This document shows, piece by piece, positions 5,509-12,520 of a stretch of DNA of 23,993 bases. Location of the stretch: positions 1 through 23,993 of IMG/VR virus record IMGVR_UViG_3300042465_003547, one strand, 5' to 3'. The notes under the pieces were generated by a model, which saw only the letters and a program-made list of their open reading frames with translations, was not told the DNA's origin and did not search any database. Position 1 is the stretch's first letter. Each line of letters begins with the position of its first letter. Position numbers and translations under genes: made by a program. This DNA comes from a virus.

Positions 5509-5795
5509 CATGGCAGAATGAGCGTAAGACACTGACCATGTACGACGCCGACGGCTTGCCGTGGGGTCAGATTTACCTGCCAAAGGCCGACGACCGCGCC
5601 TTGTTCGTGGCCGCACGGGCGCTGACGTTCGCAATCGAGGGAGATTTCAGTGGACGAGATAGACCAAAAGATCATGCGGATCATCGAGGAAGAAGCAAAA
5701 GCGAACGGCACGACCGTGGGCGTGCTGATCAACCACGACAGGATGATGTGGCGCTGCGCGATCCGTCAACGGATAATGTGGAGGGCGCGGACTGA
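5481..5795 (+). CDS. Hypothetical protein with out-of-frame overlapping tail (104 aa)
   Basis: The start at 5481 has a strong GGAGG seven bases upstream. Residues 1-55 (MRRVYLTKVTWQNERKTLTM, then YDADGLPWGQIYLP and ALTFAIEGDF) look like a small beta domain. From about residue 57 on the sequence becomes a low-complexity, charged stretch rich in Arg, Asp and Ser because it reads through the next gene, which starts at 5650, in another frame. The conserved part is probably the first 55 residues. The long tail may be genuine overprinting or the result of a lost stop codon or frameshift. Confidence 0.5.
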   Translation: MRRVYLTKVTWQNERKTLTMYDADGLPWGQIYLPKADDRALFVAARALTFAIEGDFSGRDRPKDHADHRGRSKSERHDRGRADQPRQDDVALRDPSTDNVEGAD

Positions 5796-5886
5796 ACTGA
5801 AGGCGTCATATCCAGCTATCGGGCGCGTTATGCGCCGCACGCACGCCGCCGTCCTGCGGGGAGTCCGCACCTATGAAGAAAGATAA
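5650..5886 (+). CDS. DnaA domain IV-like DNA-binding protein (78 aa)
   Basis: The C-terminal 45 residues resemble DnaA domain IV, the helix-turn-helix that binds DnaA boxes. ELKASYPAIGRVMRRTHAAVLRGVRTYE has the spacing of the DnaA motif, in which SLxEIGxxFGxRDHTTVLHAVRxI carries the signature HTTVLxxVR; here it is HAAVLRGVR (about 65-73). The N-terminal 25 residues are an acidic helix. No ATPase domain is present. GTG 5650 follows GAGGGAG with a six-base spacer, better than any ATG nearby. A stand-alone domain IV could target the phage origin or compete with host DnaA. Family placement rests on the motif alone. Confidence 0.6.
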   Translation: MDEIDQKIMRIIEEEAKANGTTVGVLINHDRMMWRCAIRQRIMWRARTELKASYPAIGRVMRRTHAAVLRGVRTYEER

Positions 5887-5941
5887 TGCCATGGCAATAA
5901 TCATAGCCGTCCTGATCGAAATACTGTTGGGGGTAAAATGA
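5873..5941 (+). CDS. 22-aa hydrophobic micropeptide
   Basis: MKKDNAMAIIIAVLIEILLG followed by VK is a charged start followed by a 14-residue hydrophobic run. It overlaps the previous gene by 14 bases and shares ATGA with the next start, an arrangement seen across this operon. It may be a membrane peptide or only a coupling leader for the next gene. Evidence for translation is positional. Confidence 0.35.
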   Translation: MKKDNAMAIIIAVLIEILLGVK

Positions 5942-6138
5942 CCTTCGAAGAGCAATATGAGGCCATACAGGCCGTCATTCCTGACCTGCCTAGGGACATA
6001 CCGGCCTATCAGGTAAACCCGCCCCTGTGGGCTTTCTGGCGCACTGTAGAGCCATCCGCGCCAGAACATCCCATAATGACCGAACAGGAGATCGTGCGCC
6101 GGCTCGACCTTCTTTACATGGGCGACGGCGCGTGCTAA
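5938..6138 (+). CDS. Hypothetical protein (66 aa)
   Basis: A 66-residue acidic protein starting MTFEEQYEAIQAVIPDLPRD, then a proline/tryptophan segment (NPPLWAFWRTVEP) and a C-terminal helix (TEQEIVRRLDLLYMG). ATG 5938 shares ATGA with the preceding micropeptide, and GGGGG lies about six bases upstream. It is the last gene before a strong terminator. No family is recognised. Confidence 0.6.
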   Translation: MTFEEQYEAIQAVIPDLPRDIPAYQVNPPLWAFWRTVEPSAPEHPIMTEQEIVRRLDLLYMGDGAC

Positions 6139-6162
6139 AGCGTGACGCGTTTTCTCCCCAAC

Positions 6163-6193
6163 TGCCCGGCATAAAAACCGGGCGTTTTCTTTC
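6163..6193 (+). terminator. Rho-independent terminator ahead of the MarR-like gene
   Basis: GCCCGG (6164-6169) and CCGGGC (6178-6183) form a six-base GC stem, extended by a T-G pair, around an A-rich eight-base loop, followed by gttttcttt. It lies 25 bases after the stop of the last early gene and 16 bases before the ATG of the regulator at 6210. Confidence 0.75.
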
Positions 6194-6209
6194 CCTGAAA
6201 GGTAGTCTA

Positions 6210-6539
6210 ATGGAAAATATACACAGACTAGTAAAAATATTCCGCAGAATGAGCCCCTACATGACTTCCGCACAGATGGAATTTATTCTGACGGTGGCGC
6301 TGTATCCGGGCGAGGGGACCGTGTCCTATGCAAACCGGCTGAAGATAGAGAAAGCCGCCGCGTCGCATCTCATCTCGCGGCTGGGCTCGCGCGGGCGCAC
6401 CTACAGCAAGGGCGTTAGAGTGGAGGGGCTGGGGTTGCTAACACAGAAACCGTCGCCAACCGACGCGCGGGCGACAGAGGTCTACCTAAGCCCAAAAGGT
6501 GAGAAGTTGGTCCGGGTTCTATTGACCGCGCTGACGTAG
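6210..6539 (+). CDS. MarR-like winged-helix regulator (109 aa)
   Basis: MarR proteins bind DNA as dimers through a winged helix. Here residues 16-35 (YMTSAQMEFILTVALYPGEG) and 38-60 (VSYANRLKIEKAAASHLISR) give the helices, the second being the recognition helix. A basic hairpin (RGRTYSKGVRVEGLGLL) and strand TEVYLSPKGEKLVRVLL form the wing; the LSPKGEKL ending is common in MarR proteins. ATG 6210 follows AAAGG at a seven-base spacing, and the longer upstream frame lies in another gene. The usual N- and C-terminal dimer helices are short, so the protein is smaller than typical (about 140 aa). It sits behind a terminator and converges on a minus-strand gene, overlapping it by 21 bases. Confidence 0.7.
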   Translation: MENIHRLVKIFRRMSPYMTSAQMEFILTVALYPGEGTVSYANRLKIEKAAASHLISRLGSRGRTYSKGVRVEGLGLLTQKPSPTDARATEVYLSPKGEKLVRVLLTALT

Positions 6540-6842
6540 GCCAAAGATTCCGCGCATCATATTCTGCGGCGGCGGGGCCATGGTGTTTTGATAGAGCCCG
6601 GTCATTTCCAGATAGGGCTGCAAATAGGACAGCAACCGCCGTCGCATCTCTTCCTTGCGTAGATACGCGTCAACGCCCGCGCCCGTGTCGTCGAGCCCGC
6701 TATAGTCCTGCGACTGCTGAAACGCCCGCGCGCGCTCCCAGAATGCCTGCTGTTCGGGAGACTTGCCCAGAAAATCCGCGATAGGATCGCTGGACGCAGG
6801 GGCCTGCCGCATGTATTCAATCCGGCCGGAGGGCTTTGGCAT
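6519..6842 (-). CDS. Hypothetical protein (107 aa)
   Basis: The 107-residue protein starts MPKPSGRIEYMRQAP and has acidic and helical segments (DFLGKSPEQQAFWERARAFQ, then LDDTGAGVDAYLRKEEMRRR), then an aromatic segment and a basic C-terminus. Composition and codon choice look natural, although the Shine-Dalgarno site is weak. The start is interleaved with that of a plus-strand gene (CATG at 6840-6843), and the end overlaps the MarR-like gene by 21 bases. It is probably the last gene of the long leftward replication operon, or has its own promoter inside 6841-7092. No family is recognised. Confidence 0.5.
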   Translation of the reverse strand: MPKPSGRIEYMRQAPASSDPIADFLGKSPEQQAFWERARAFQQSQDYSGLDDTGAGVDAYLRKEEMRRRLLSYLQPYLEMTGLYQNTMAPPPQNMMRGIFGLRQRGQ

Positions 6843-7092
6843 GAACGCACCCGAATACGAGGAACGTCTGAAGGCGCTCCAGCAAGAGGTTTCGAAAGCA
6901 TACCTTGCCGGATATTCCGAGGCGCGTCAACGCGCCCAGTGGACCATCACCGGGGCGTTGGACGAGGCCGCACGGCTGCGACTCGCGCTCGAATCGGCGC
7001 TGGACGAGATCCACGACGAAGCGACCCGCACCCGTATTCTAGCAGCAATGCACCGAAGCAAACCACCAGATCAATTAGGTTCTGAACCATAG
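6841..7092 (+). CDS. Hypothetical coiled-coil protein (83 aa)
   Basis: An 83-residue helical protein starting MNAPEYEERLKALQQEVSKA, with further charged helices (EAARLRLALESALDEI) and a Pro/Gly tail. It looks like a coiled coil or small DNA-associated protein. GGAGGG lies seven bases before the ATG, a very good ribosome site. It is an isolated plus-strand gene between two minus-strand genes, and its 3' end overlaps one of them by 22 bases. Its promoter would have to lie within the 6519-6842 gene. No family is recognised. Confidence 0.6.
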   Translation: MNAPEYEERLKALQQEVSKAYLAGYSEARQRAQWTITGALDEAARLRLALESALDEIHDEATRTRILAAMHRSKPPDQLGSEP

Positions 7093-7274
7093 CCGAGCCC
7101 GTCCAGTAAGGCCCGAGCCTGCTCATGCGCGTGGCAAAGCTGATCGATCAGCTCGGACGAACACTCATCGTCCCCCGGACTGGACGCCCAGTCAAGGTAA
7201 AGTTCGACGGCCTCGGTCAAGTCACCCAGATGTTTTAGGAATATTGGATACACGTTCAGCGAGGGAGACGACAT
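7071..7274 (-). CDS. Hypothetical acidic protein (67 aa)
   Basis: A 67-residue acidic helical protein starting MSSPSLNVYPIFLKHLGDL, followed by TEAVELYLDWASSPGDDE and a second helix with two cysteines and His-Glu-Gln. It starts 53 bases inside the end of the primase-helicase gene, with AAGGAT and AGGG upstream. It would be co-transcribed with the replication genes. No family is recognised. Confidence 0.6.
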   Translation of the reverse strand: MSSPSLNVYPIFLKHLGDLTEAVELYLDWASSPGDDECSSELIDQLCHAHEQARALLDGLGYGSEPN

Positions 7275-9549
7275 TTTCCCTATCCTTCCCTTCGCCCGTT
7301 ATGTCGGCCAGCGCACGCCTTACGTCCGACCGGTTCCATTCCGCCAGACGCGGTTTCACAAAACAATGCTTTTTTGACGGCAGATCTGACGAGTAACAGA
7401 GCCCCTTGTCAACCCAGCCCGCTTCCTTCAGCGCATGGAACAGCGCCGGGCGCACGACACGAGTAGCGTTGTCCATCGGATCGTTCAGCTTGGCCAGGAA
7501 CGTATGCCACGGCCCGCTGATAACATCGACGTTAAACGGCGCTTCGCCCTTCTCGATCATGTGGTAGACGTGGCTCTCAGCGTTACTCATGCCGACATAG
7601 ATCAGTTTAGTCTTGTATTCCGTCATGGGCGGGATCGCCTGCGGGTTGAACTTCGACACATCCCGCGCACGCAGCCAGCCTGTCACGGCCTCGAAGCCGC
7701 CCTTGTGATACCAGCCCCACATTGCCTGCGCCTCGCCCGGCGTCATCTTGGGCGCGTCGGACCACACGCAGAACCATCGCCGGTCGTCAGAGTCGAGCGT
7801 GATCGGCATGTCCTCGTTGGTAAACGCCAGCATGAACAGCCGGTTAACCATTTGATAAGGATGCAGGCCCTTGCGGTTAATAACGAGCGTCTCCGGCGGC
7901 GCGGCGATGATCGGTTTCAGCTTGTTTGCGAGCGCGCGGCGGTCCTTGGCGTCGGGCTCCTTCAGCTCGTTAAGAACGACGATCTCCGACTCTAGCTGGT
8001 AACCCCACTGGCTCGTCAGGCTGTCGTTGTCGATCAGGCCCTTGTTCTTCTCGTGCGGCCCGCACACGCTCCAGATGAACGGTGCCCACATGGTGTCCTT
8101 ACCGCAGCCGCCCTTGCCGCCGTGCAGGATCGCATGGTTGATCTTTATGTTCGGGTGCTGGGCCTTATAGGCCATCACATCCCATATATGCTCCAGCTCA
8201 TGCTCGTCGGGAATGAGACGTTGGCAGTGGTCGATCCACCGCTGCGGGTCGCCCGCGCTCTTGATCTCCGGCCGGGCGTCGCGCCACATGTTGCCGTAGA
8301 CGAGCCCGTCCTTCGTGACCATCCAGTCCTCGCCGGCTGCGTAGGTCAGCCCGTGCAGGGCGTAAGCGCCCTTGTCCTCACGGAATGTGTCGAACCACGA
8401 CGACGCCTCGATGCGGCGCTTCTTGCCCTCAGAGTTAGACACCACGCACTCAACGCCCTTGAACAGAGCGTTGAACGCCTTGCGGCTGATCTCGCTGCAC
8501 GTATGCCGGTCAAAGTAAGCGTCGTCTGAAATGATATAGGCGAAGCGGTCGTGCCACTCGCTGCGCGATTCACGGCCAGCCTGCTTGCGCTCGGTCTCGG
8601 CGATGATCTCGGCCGCCACGTCAGGGTTGGCTTTCGTCGGCTTCAGGCTGCTAAGCGGCTTCATCGCCTCGGCGATCAGTTCCTCGCGGATCCCCGGCCT
8701 GTGCTTCGGGCCGCCCTGCTCGGCGACCCAGTCGCAGAAGTAATTACTGTCAAGATGTTCGCAGTGGCCATGGTAGCAACAGAACGCACGCGACTGCGGC
8801 ATGTAGCGGGCTTCTAACTGGCCGTCTGTATGCTCGGCATGGTTCGGACAGACAACGCCGCACCAGCCCTCACTGTTTACGCGTGACGTAACAAGCCCCT
8901 GCTCGTTAAGCCACGCCATCACGTCATCGTTTCCGGTATCCGTAAGACGTAAATGATTCGCGCGGCTGCTTTCTTCGTCGGGCGTAACGCCAAGCGCCTC
9001 GCATATCTCTTGCAGTGTATACTCAATGTCTGGATCGAATACCGCCTCACGGCACTCGAACGCCTCGCGTCCGGGCTTCTGGTTTACGCTGCCCGGAAGA
9101 CGGCAATTACGCACGGCGTTAGTCGCGCCCGGATCGGTGTAGCCTGCACGCGCTATAGCTGACAGTGCGGCGCAGTGCTGCTCAACCGTAGGTTGATCGC
9201 TGTAGGCATACCAGTATTGGAAGTTGCCGGGGCTCGTCTCAACGATAGCAGTCGGCGCGAGCGGCGGCGTCTTCGATTTCGTGCCGATGTCGTCTAACAT
9301 CATAAACAGAACATGCGTGCAGTTCGCCACGCTGGCGGACGGCTTGCCGTTCTTGAATCGGTCGATGATGAACGAGCCGGTATTGATGAACCAGCTCTCA
9401 CCATCCCTGCGCTTGTGCGATGGCATGTAAGCCGGCCATGTGTAGCGCGGCGTTCCGTCAGCGTGCAGCTTGCCGGTGTCGATCTGTTTGACGATCAGCG
9501 CTGTCTCGCCTTCCGGAGCGAGGCTTGTAAAGTATTCAAAGAGTGTCAT
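7222..9549 (-). CDS. Primase-helicase: RepB-like primase plus DUF5906 helicase (775 aa)
   Basis: This should unwind the fork and make primers. The N-terminal part (about 60-180) matches RepB-like archaeo-eukaryotic primases: LFMMLDDIGTK (80-91) gives a catalytic Asp pair, SPGNFQYWY (106-114) the middle motif, and NAVRNCRLPGSVNQK (144-158) the conserved Arg and LPGSxN. A Cys/His cluster at 230-263 may bind zinc. The C-terminal part is an SF3-like helicase of the DUF5906 type, with Walker A GGKGGCGKDT (477-486), acidic EIVVLNELKE (522-531) and FMLAFTNEDMPITLDSDDRRW (572-592) as sensor region. The start shares ATGA with the polymerase stop, so both genes are coupled. Length is normal for the fused type. 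Confidence 0.9.
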   Translation of the reverse strand: MTLFEYFTSLAPEGETALIVKQIDTGKLHADGTPRYTWPAYMPSHKRRDGESWFINTGSFIIDRFKNGKPSASVANCTHVLFMMLDDIGTKSKTPPLAPTAIVETSPGNFQYWYAYSDQPTVEQHCAALSAIARAGYTDPGATNAVRNCRLPGSVNQKPGREAFECREAVFDPDIEYTLQEICEALGVTPDEESSRANHLRLTDTGNDDVMAWLNEQGLVTSRVNSEGWCGVVCPNHAEHTDGQLEARYMPQSRAFCCYHGHCEHLDSNYFCDWVAEQGGPKHRPGIREELIAEAMKPLSSLKPTKANPDVAAEIIAETERKQAGRESRSEWHDRFAYIISDDAYFDRHTCSEISRKAFNALFKGVECVVSNSEGKKRRIEASSWFDTFREDKGAYALHGLTYAAGEDWMVTKDGLVYGNMWRDARPEIKSAGDPQRWIDHCQRLIPDEHELEHIWDVMAYKAQHPNIKINHAILHGGKGGCGKDTMWAPFIWSVCGPHEKNKGLIDNDSLTSQWGYQLESEIVVLNELKEPDAKDRRALANKLKPIIAAPPETLVINRKGLHPYQMVNRLFMLAFTNEDMPITLDSDDRRWFCVWSDAPKMTPGEAQAMWGWYHKGGFEAVTGWLRARDVSKFNPQAIPPMTEYKTKLIYVGMSNAESHVYHMIEKGEAPFNVDVISGPWHTFLAKLNDPMDNATRVVRPALFHALKEAGWVDKGLCYSSDLPSKKHCFVKPRLAEWNRSDVRRALADITGEGKDRENVVSLAERVSNIPKTSG

Positions 9550-11471
9550 TTGCCATATCTCTCCATCACGCTCGCTTCTACGTCGAGCGGCAAGCCTTCT
9601 GCCCAGAACGGCGGCGTTGTCATTACTTCTTCTAATCTTGCTTTGGCTTCTTCCGGCTGGTCAGTCTCAATAACGATCTCGTCGTGAACATGCAGAACCA
9701 CACCGTCAAGACGGCGAAGAGCCTCACGAAGAAGGTCATGGGCGGTCGCTTGTGTGACGTTCTCACAAGCCAAGCCGGGCCATAGACGCGCACGGGGCCA
9801 TTCCTTCGCATCTGCGGCAGGCTTCCATGACGCCTTCGCGTATGTAATGCCGCCATCGTCTTCAAATCGGGCGAACGGATAGCAAAGCACACGGCCAGAC
9901 GGCAGGCAATACCAAAGATGCTTGCCGTCTGCGAGGTAGGTTATCTTTCCTGCGGTGAACTCTTTTCCTTTGTTGCGCAGCGCACGAATGTATGCAACTT
10001 CCAGATCACGCCAGAACGGCGGGGCCCAGTCGTTCGCCAACCGCCAGCCGTTTACCATCTTGCGCGCCTGCGGCTCGGGCAGGTTCACACCATAGACGCG
10101 GCCCATCGCAGCGAACGCGCCGATACCGCCGCCGAATCCGCAAGCCAGTTCCTGCACCTTGCCGATCTGACGCTGTTCCTTGTTCACGTCGTCATACGAC
10201 ACGTTGAATGTCTTCGCGGCATTGACTTTGTAAACATCGAGACCTTCGCGGAAATGCTGTAGCTTCTTGTCGCCCCTGTCGGACAACCACGGATTGACGC
10301 GGCCTTCAATGGCTGACCAGTCAGCGACGACGAGCGAAGAACCTTTAGCCGGAATCAGAGCGGGCCGCAGCATACCACGCAATACGTCTGTAACGCGCCG
10401 TCCGTATTTCGGCACGATGGCGTGGCCTCGCACCATCGCGTGTCGCACGCTGGCGGGATCATCTGCGCATTTACGTGTGAAGTTGTGAACCTGCGCGCCG
10501 TAACTAGACGCGCGTCCTGTGGCGGACCCGCCGGCAAAGACAAAAGCGCCTCTAACGCGACCGTCAGCGCAAGCCAGATTGCGAAGACGATCAAACTTTG
10601 CCACGCTCGACGCCCAAAGGTCATCGGCGCACTGTATGACTTCTTTAACATCGGGAGGCACCTCTTCCGGGTCATCCATAGCTAACAGATTGGCGCGGAC
10701 AGTCTTGTCAATCGACATCTTGTCTTCGCGCTGCATGAGCTTCAGCGCTTCAGGGCCAAGCCTTTCTTGCACCCACAGTCGCATACGAGGACTTCGAACG
10801 CTCGTAACCTCTCCGCCCGTGATCTCGACAACCGCAGCCTCGATCTCTCGAAGCTCGTCAGCCGCATACTTGACCGCCGCGCTGCATAGATTGATATCGA
10901 CAAGAACACCACGATCATTAATGCGCTCGTTAACATGGTAGTCCTCCAGTTCCTCGGGCGTCAGATCACGCATTGCTTGGCTGGCGGCGCGCATGGTCCG
11001 CACGTCCTGAAGCGCATATGCGCCTAACTCTGGTAATAAGTCATCTTTGTAAGGCGGTATACAACACGCTCTCACTAGCGCCGCGCCTCTATGATCCTTA
11101 CGCATATTTAACCCGGCAAACCTACCAACATCTTCTAAAGCCCCCGGCATACAGTTGGCGCGCGCTTGCGCGGCTGTGCAATACCAAGATTCAAGCGGCG
11201 GACGGGCCACGCCGTATTTGGGGCAAACGACATGCCATGTAATTAGTCGGTCAAAGGCCGCATTATGCGCCCGTATCTCACCCCTCGCCACAAAATGATC
11301 TTTCATGCGCTGCGGCATAGGTTCGTGATGCCACCATAACTGGACTTCTTCATCGCCAAACGCATATGCCGCGCACAGCATTTCCGTAGTATTGTGCATG
11401 GCGTAATTATAGCCGCCTCTTTCCGGCAGGTCACATTCACTTCGCGTTTCATAATCAAGCCAAAGTATCAT
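9546..11471 (-). CDS. DNA polymerase, family A (641 aa)
   Basis: The replicative polymerase, with an N-terminal 3'-5' exonuclease and a C-terminal polymerase domain. Exo I is WLDYET (D6, E8), Exo II AHNAAFD (N70, D74) and Exo III YALQD (Y152, D156), so proofreading should work. Polymerase motif A is VVADWSAIEG (D384, E389), motif B RQIGKVQELACGFGG (R434, K438) and motif C LHVHDEIV (H596, D597, E598). At the site equivalent to E. coli Phe762 it has Leu442, and Phe446 replaces Tyr766. No 5'-3' exonuclease is present. The start overlaps the HNH gene stop by four bases, and the end overlaps the primase-helicase start by four bases. Confidence 0.95.
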   Translation of the reverse strand: MILWLDYETRSECDLPERGGYNYAMHNTTEMLCAAYAFGDEEVQLWWHHEPMPQRMKDHFVARGEIRAHNAAFDRLITWHVVCPKYGVARPPLESWYCTAAQARANCMPGALEDVGRFAGLNMRKDHRGAALVRACCIPPYKDDLLPELGAYALQDVRTMRAASQAMRDLTPEELEDYHVNERINDRGVLVDINLCSAAVKYAADELREIEAAVVEITGGEVTSVRSPRMRLWVQERLGPEALKLMQREDKMSIDKTVRANLLAMDDPEEVPPDVKEVIQCADDLWASSVAKFDRLRNLACADGRVRGAFVFAGGSATGRASSYGAQVHNFTRKCADDPASVRHAMVRGHAIVPKYGRRVTDVLRGMLRPALIPAKGSSLVVADWSAIEGRVNPWLSDRGDKKLQHFREGLDVYKVNAAKTFNVSYDDVNKEQRQIGKVQELACGFGGGIGAFAAMGRVYGVNLPEPQARKMVNGWRLANDWAPPFWRDLEVAYIRALRNKGKEFTAGKITYLADGKHLWYCLPSGRVLCYPFARFEDDGGITYAKASWKPAADAKEWPRARLWPGLACENVTQATAHDLLREALRRLDGVVLHVHDEIVIETDQPEEAKARLEEVMTTPPFWAEGLPLDVEASVMERYGK

Positions 11472-11857
11472 TGTTGCTTCCGCTTAGTATGCCAATGCCG
11501 ATTTTCATAAGTGTGTATTCTATGACAGTTAGCGCAGAGAACATCGCATTTAGCGATTTCGTCCAATACCTTCGGCCATGCCATTTTAGTGTCTTGGCTC
11601 ACATTAAACAGTTTCTCGCCGCGCGCATGGTTAAAGTCTAACGCCGCCGGATGTTTATTATAGCCGCAAATAGAACAGCCGCGCGCAACTTTAATGGCGT
11701 TAATATCGTTGCGACGCGACTGCTGAAACTTTTGCGTAGTTATCTTTTTGACAGGGCTATTGTTCTTGCACGCATCACAACAGTATTTACGGCGCATATC
11801 TCTATGCTCATAAACACCGTCGCAAGTAGCGCATCGACGTTCAATCCAGATGGTCAT
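11468..11857 (-). CDS. HNH endonuclease with N-terminal zinc motif (129 aa)
   Basis: The protein cleaves DNA through an HNH (beta-beta-alpha metal) fold. Residues 9-30 carry C9, C12, C26, C27 and C30, a treble-clef or zinc-ribbon start. A second half has CSIC (61-64), DFNHARG (74-80), and CDVLCANCHRIH (104-115), the pattern of homing-type HNH proteins. The gene sits inside the replication operon and shares ATGA with the polymerase start, so it is fixed there rather than freely inserted. It overlaps the exported-protein gene upstream by 17 bases. It could be a homing-like enzyme or act in DNA processing; the sequence does not decide. Confidence 0.85.
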   Translation of the reverse strand: MTIWIERRCATCDGVYEHRDMRRKYCCDACKNNSPVKKITTQKFQQSRRNDINAIKVARGCSICGYNKHPAALDFNHARGEKLFNVSQDTKMAWPKVLDEIAKCDVLCANCHRIHTYENRHWHTKRKQQ

Positions 11858-12077
11858 TGGAGTCCGTTCTGCTGCCGAGATATTCGCCGTTCGGGCCGTT
11901 ATAGACGGTGTAGTTGCCGACCTTCGGCGCGGAGATCATACCGCGCTCGGTGTAGAAGAACGACTGATTCGGATAGCGCAGCTCTGTTGCAACAGGACCG
12001 TTCGGCCCGTCGAAGACAGATATTTCCTGCGCGCAGGCTGGCGACGTGAGCGCCATAACTATGAGTAGCCGTTTCAT
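11841..12077 (-). CDS. Predicted exported protein with GPNG repeats (78 aa)
   Basis: MKRLLIVMALTSPACA followed by QEIS is a short signal peptide with a likely Sec cleavage after residue 16. The mature part has two related blocks, VFDGPNGPVATEL (about 21-33) and VYNGPNGEYLGS (about 58-69), which suggests a duplicated beta motif around a GPNG turn. One cysteine (C15) lies in the signal. A 12-codon frame (12114-12076) just before it may be a coupling leader, and GGAG lies about nine bases before its ATG. Finding an exported protein in a replication operon is odd; envelope-directed roles such as superinfection exclusion are possible, but unproven. Confidence 0.7.
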   Translation of the reverse strand: MKRLLIVMALTSPACAQEISVFDGPNGPVATELRYPNQSFFYTERGMISAPKVGNYTVYNGPNGEYLGSRTDSNDHLD

Positions 12078-12107
12078 TATTTCTCTCCCTTCAGCGCGGC
12101 GCGGGCG

Positions 12108-12242
12108 TCAGTCATCTTCCTGATCCCATCTTTTATATCGCCCGCTATTTCCCGTTCTGTCGCCCATAAGCGCCAGAACGATCCGCACAAGGCACATTCC
12201 AACGGTGTAGACGCCGATGGCAGTGAATAGATGCACGATCAT
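12108..12242 (-). CDS. Single-TM small protein (44 aa)
   Basis: MIVHLFTAIGVYTVGMCLVR continues into a hydrophobic helix (IVLALMG), followed by a basic, polar tail (RTGNSGRYKRWDQEDD). One membrane span with the charged tail at the C-terminus is the most likely topology. ATG 12242 shares one base with the upstream stop (TAATG), so I start here rather than at an earlier in-frame codon. No family is recognised. Confidence 0.6.
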   Translation of the reverse strand: MIVHLFTAIGVYTVGMCLVRIVLALMGDRTGNSGRYKRWDQEDD

Positions 12243-12520
12243 TACCACCCCTTCCAGCCGCACAGGGCGACGATGCGCCCCGGCTTGCTTTTCTTCCACT
12301 TAGGCACTTCAGGCGCTACTCGCTTGGTATTCGCCGCGCGGACAGCCGCGATACGCTTCTCTTCGTTACGTTGACGGCGCGCCTCGATCTCTTCCGGCGT
12401 CAGCTTCGCCTTCGCCCGGTCGCGCGCCTTCTGATTGTTACGCGCACGCATCGCCAGATACTGTTTCCGATACTCAGGATCCTCTGCGCAGCGCTGTTTG
12501 ATCTTGGCGTAGTCGGTCAT
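12242..12520 (-). CDS. Small highly basic helical protein (92 aa)
   Basis: A 92-residue, strongly basic protein that is one long charged helix through residue 65 (EYRKQYLAMRARNNQKARDR, then AKLTPEEIEARRQRNEEKR), followed by PKWKKSKPGR and a C-terminal GWKGW. Nucleic-acid binding is likely. It shares ATGA with the preceding gene. The TPEEIEARRQR pattern recurs in small phage and bacterial proteins without assigned role. Confidence 0.65.
   Translation of the reverse strand: MTDYAKIKQRCAEDPEYRKQYLAMRARNNQKARDRAKAKLTPEEIEARRQRNEEKRIAAVRAANTKRVAPEVPKWKKSKPGRIVALCGWKGW

Noticed and set aside
7435-7995. 186-codon plus-strand frame opposite the primase-helicase
   Set aside because: It lies wholly antisense to a gene with clear motifs and is rich in Arg/His as expected of a shadow in GC-rich DNA.
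12076-12114. 12-codon minus-strand frame before the exported-protein gene
   Set aside because: It is too short to call a gene; it could be a coupling leader and is noted under that gene only.
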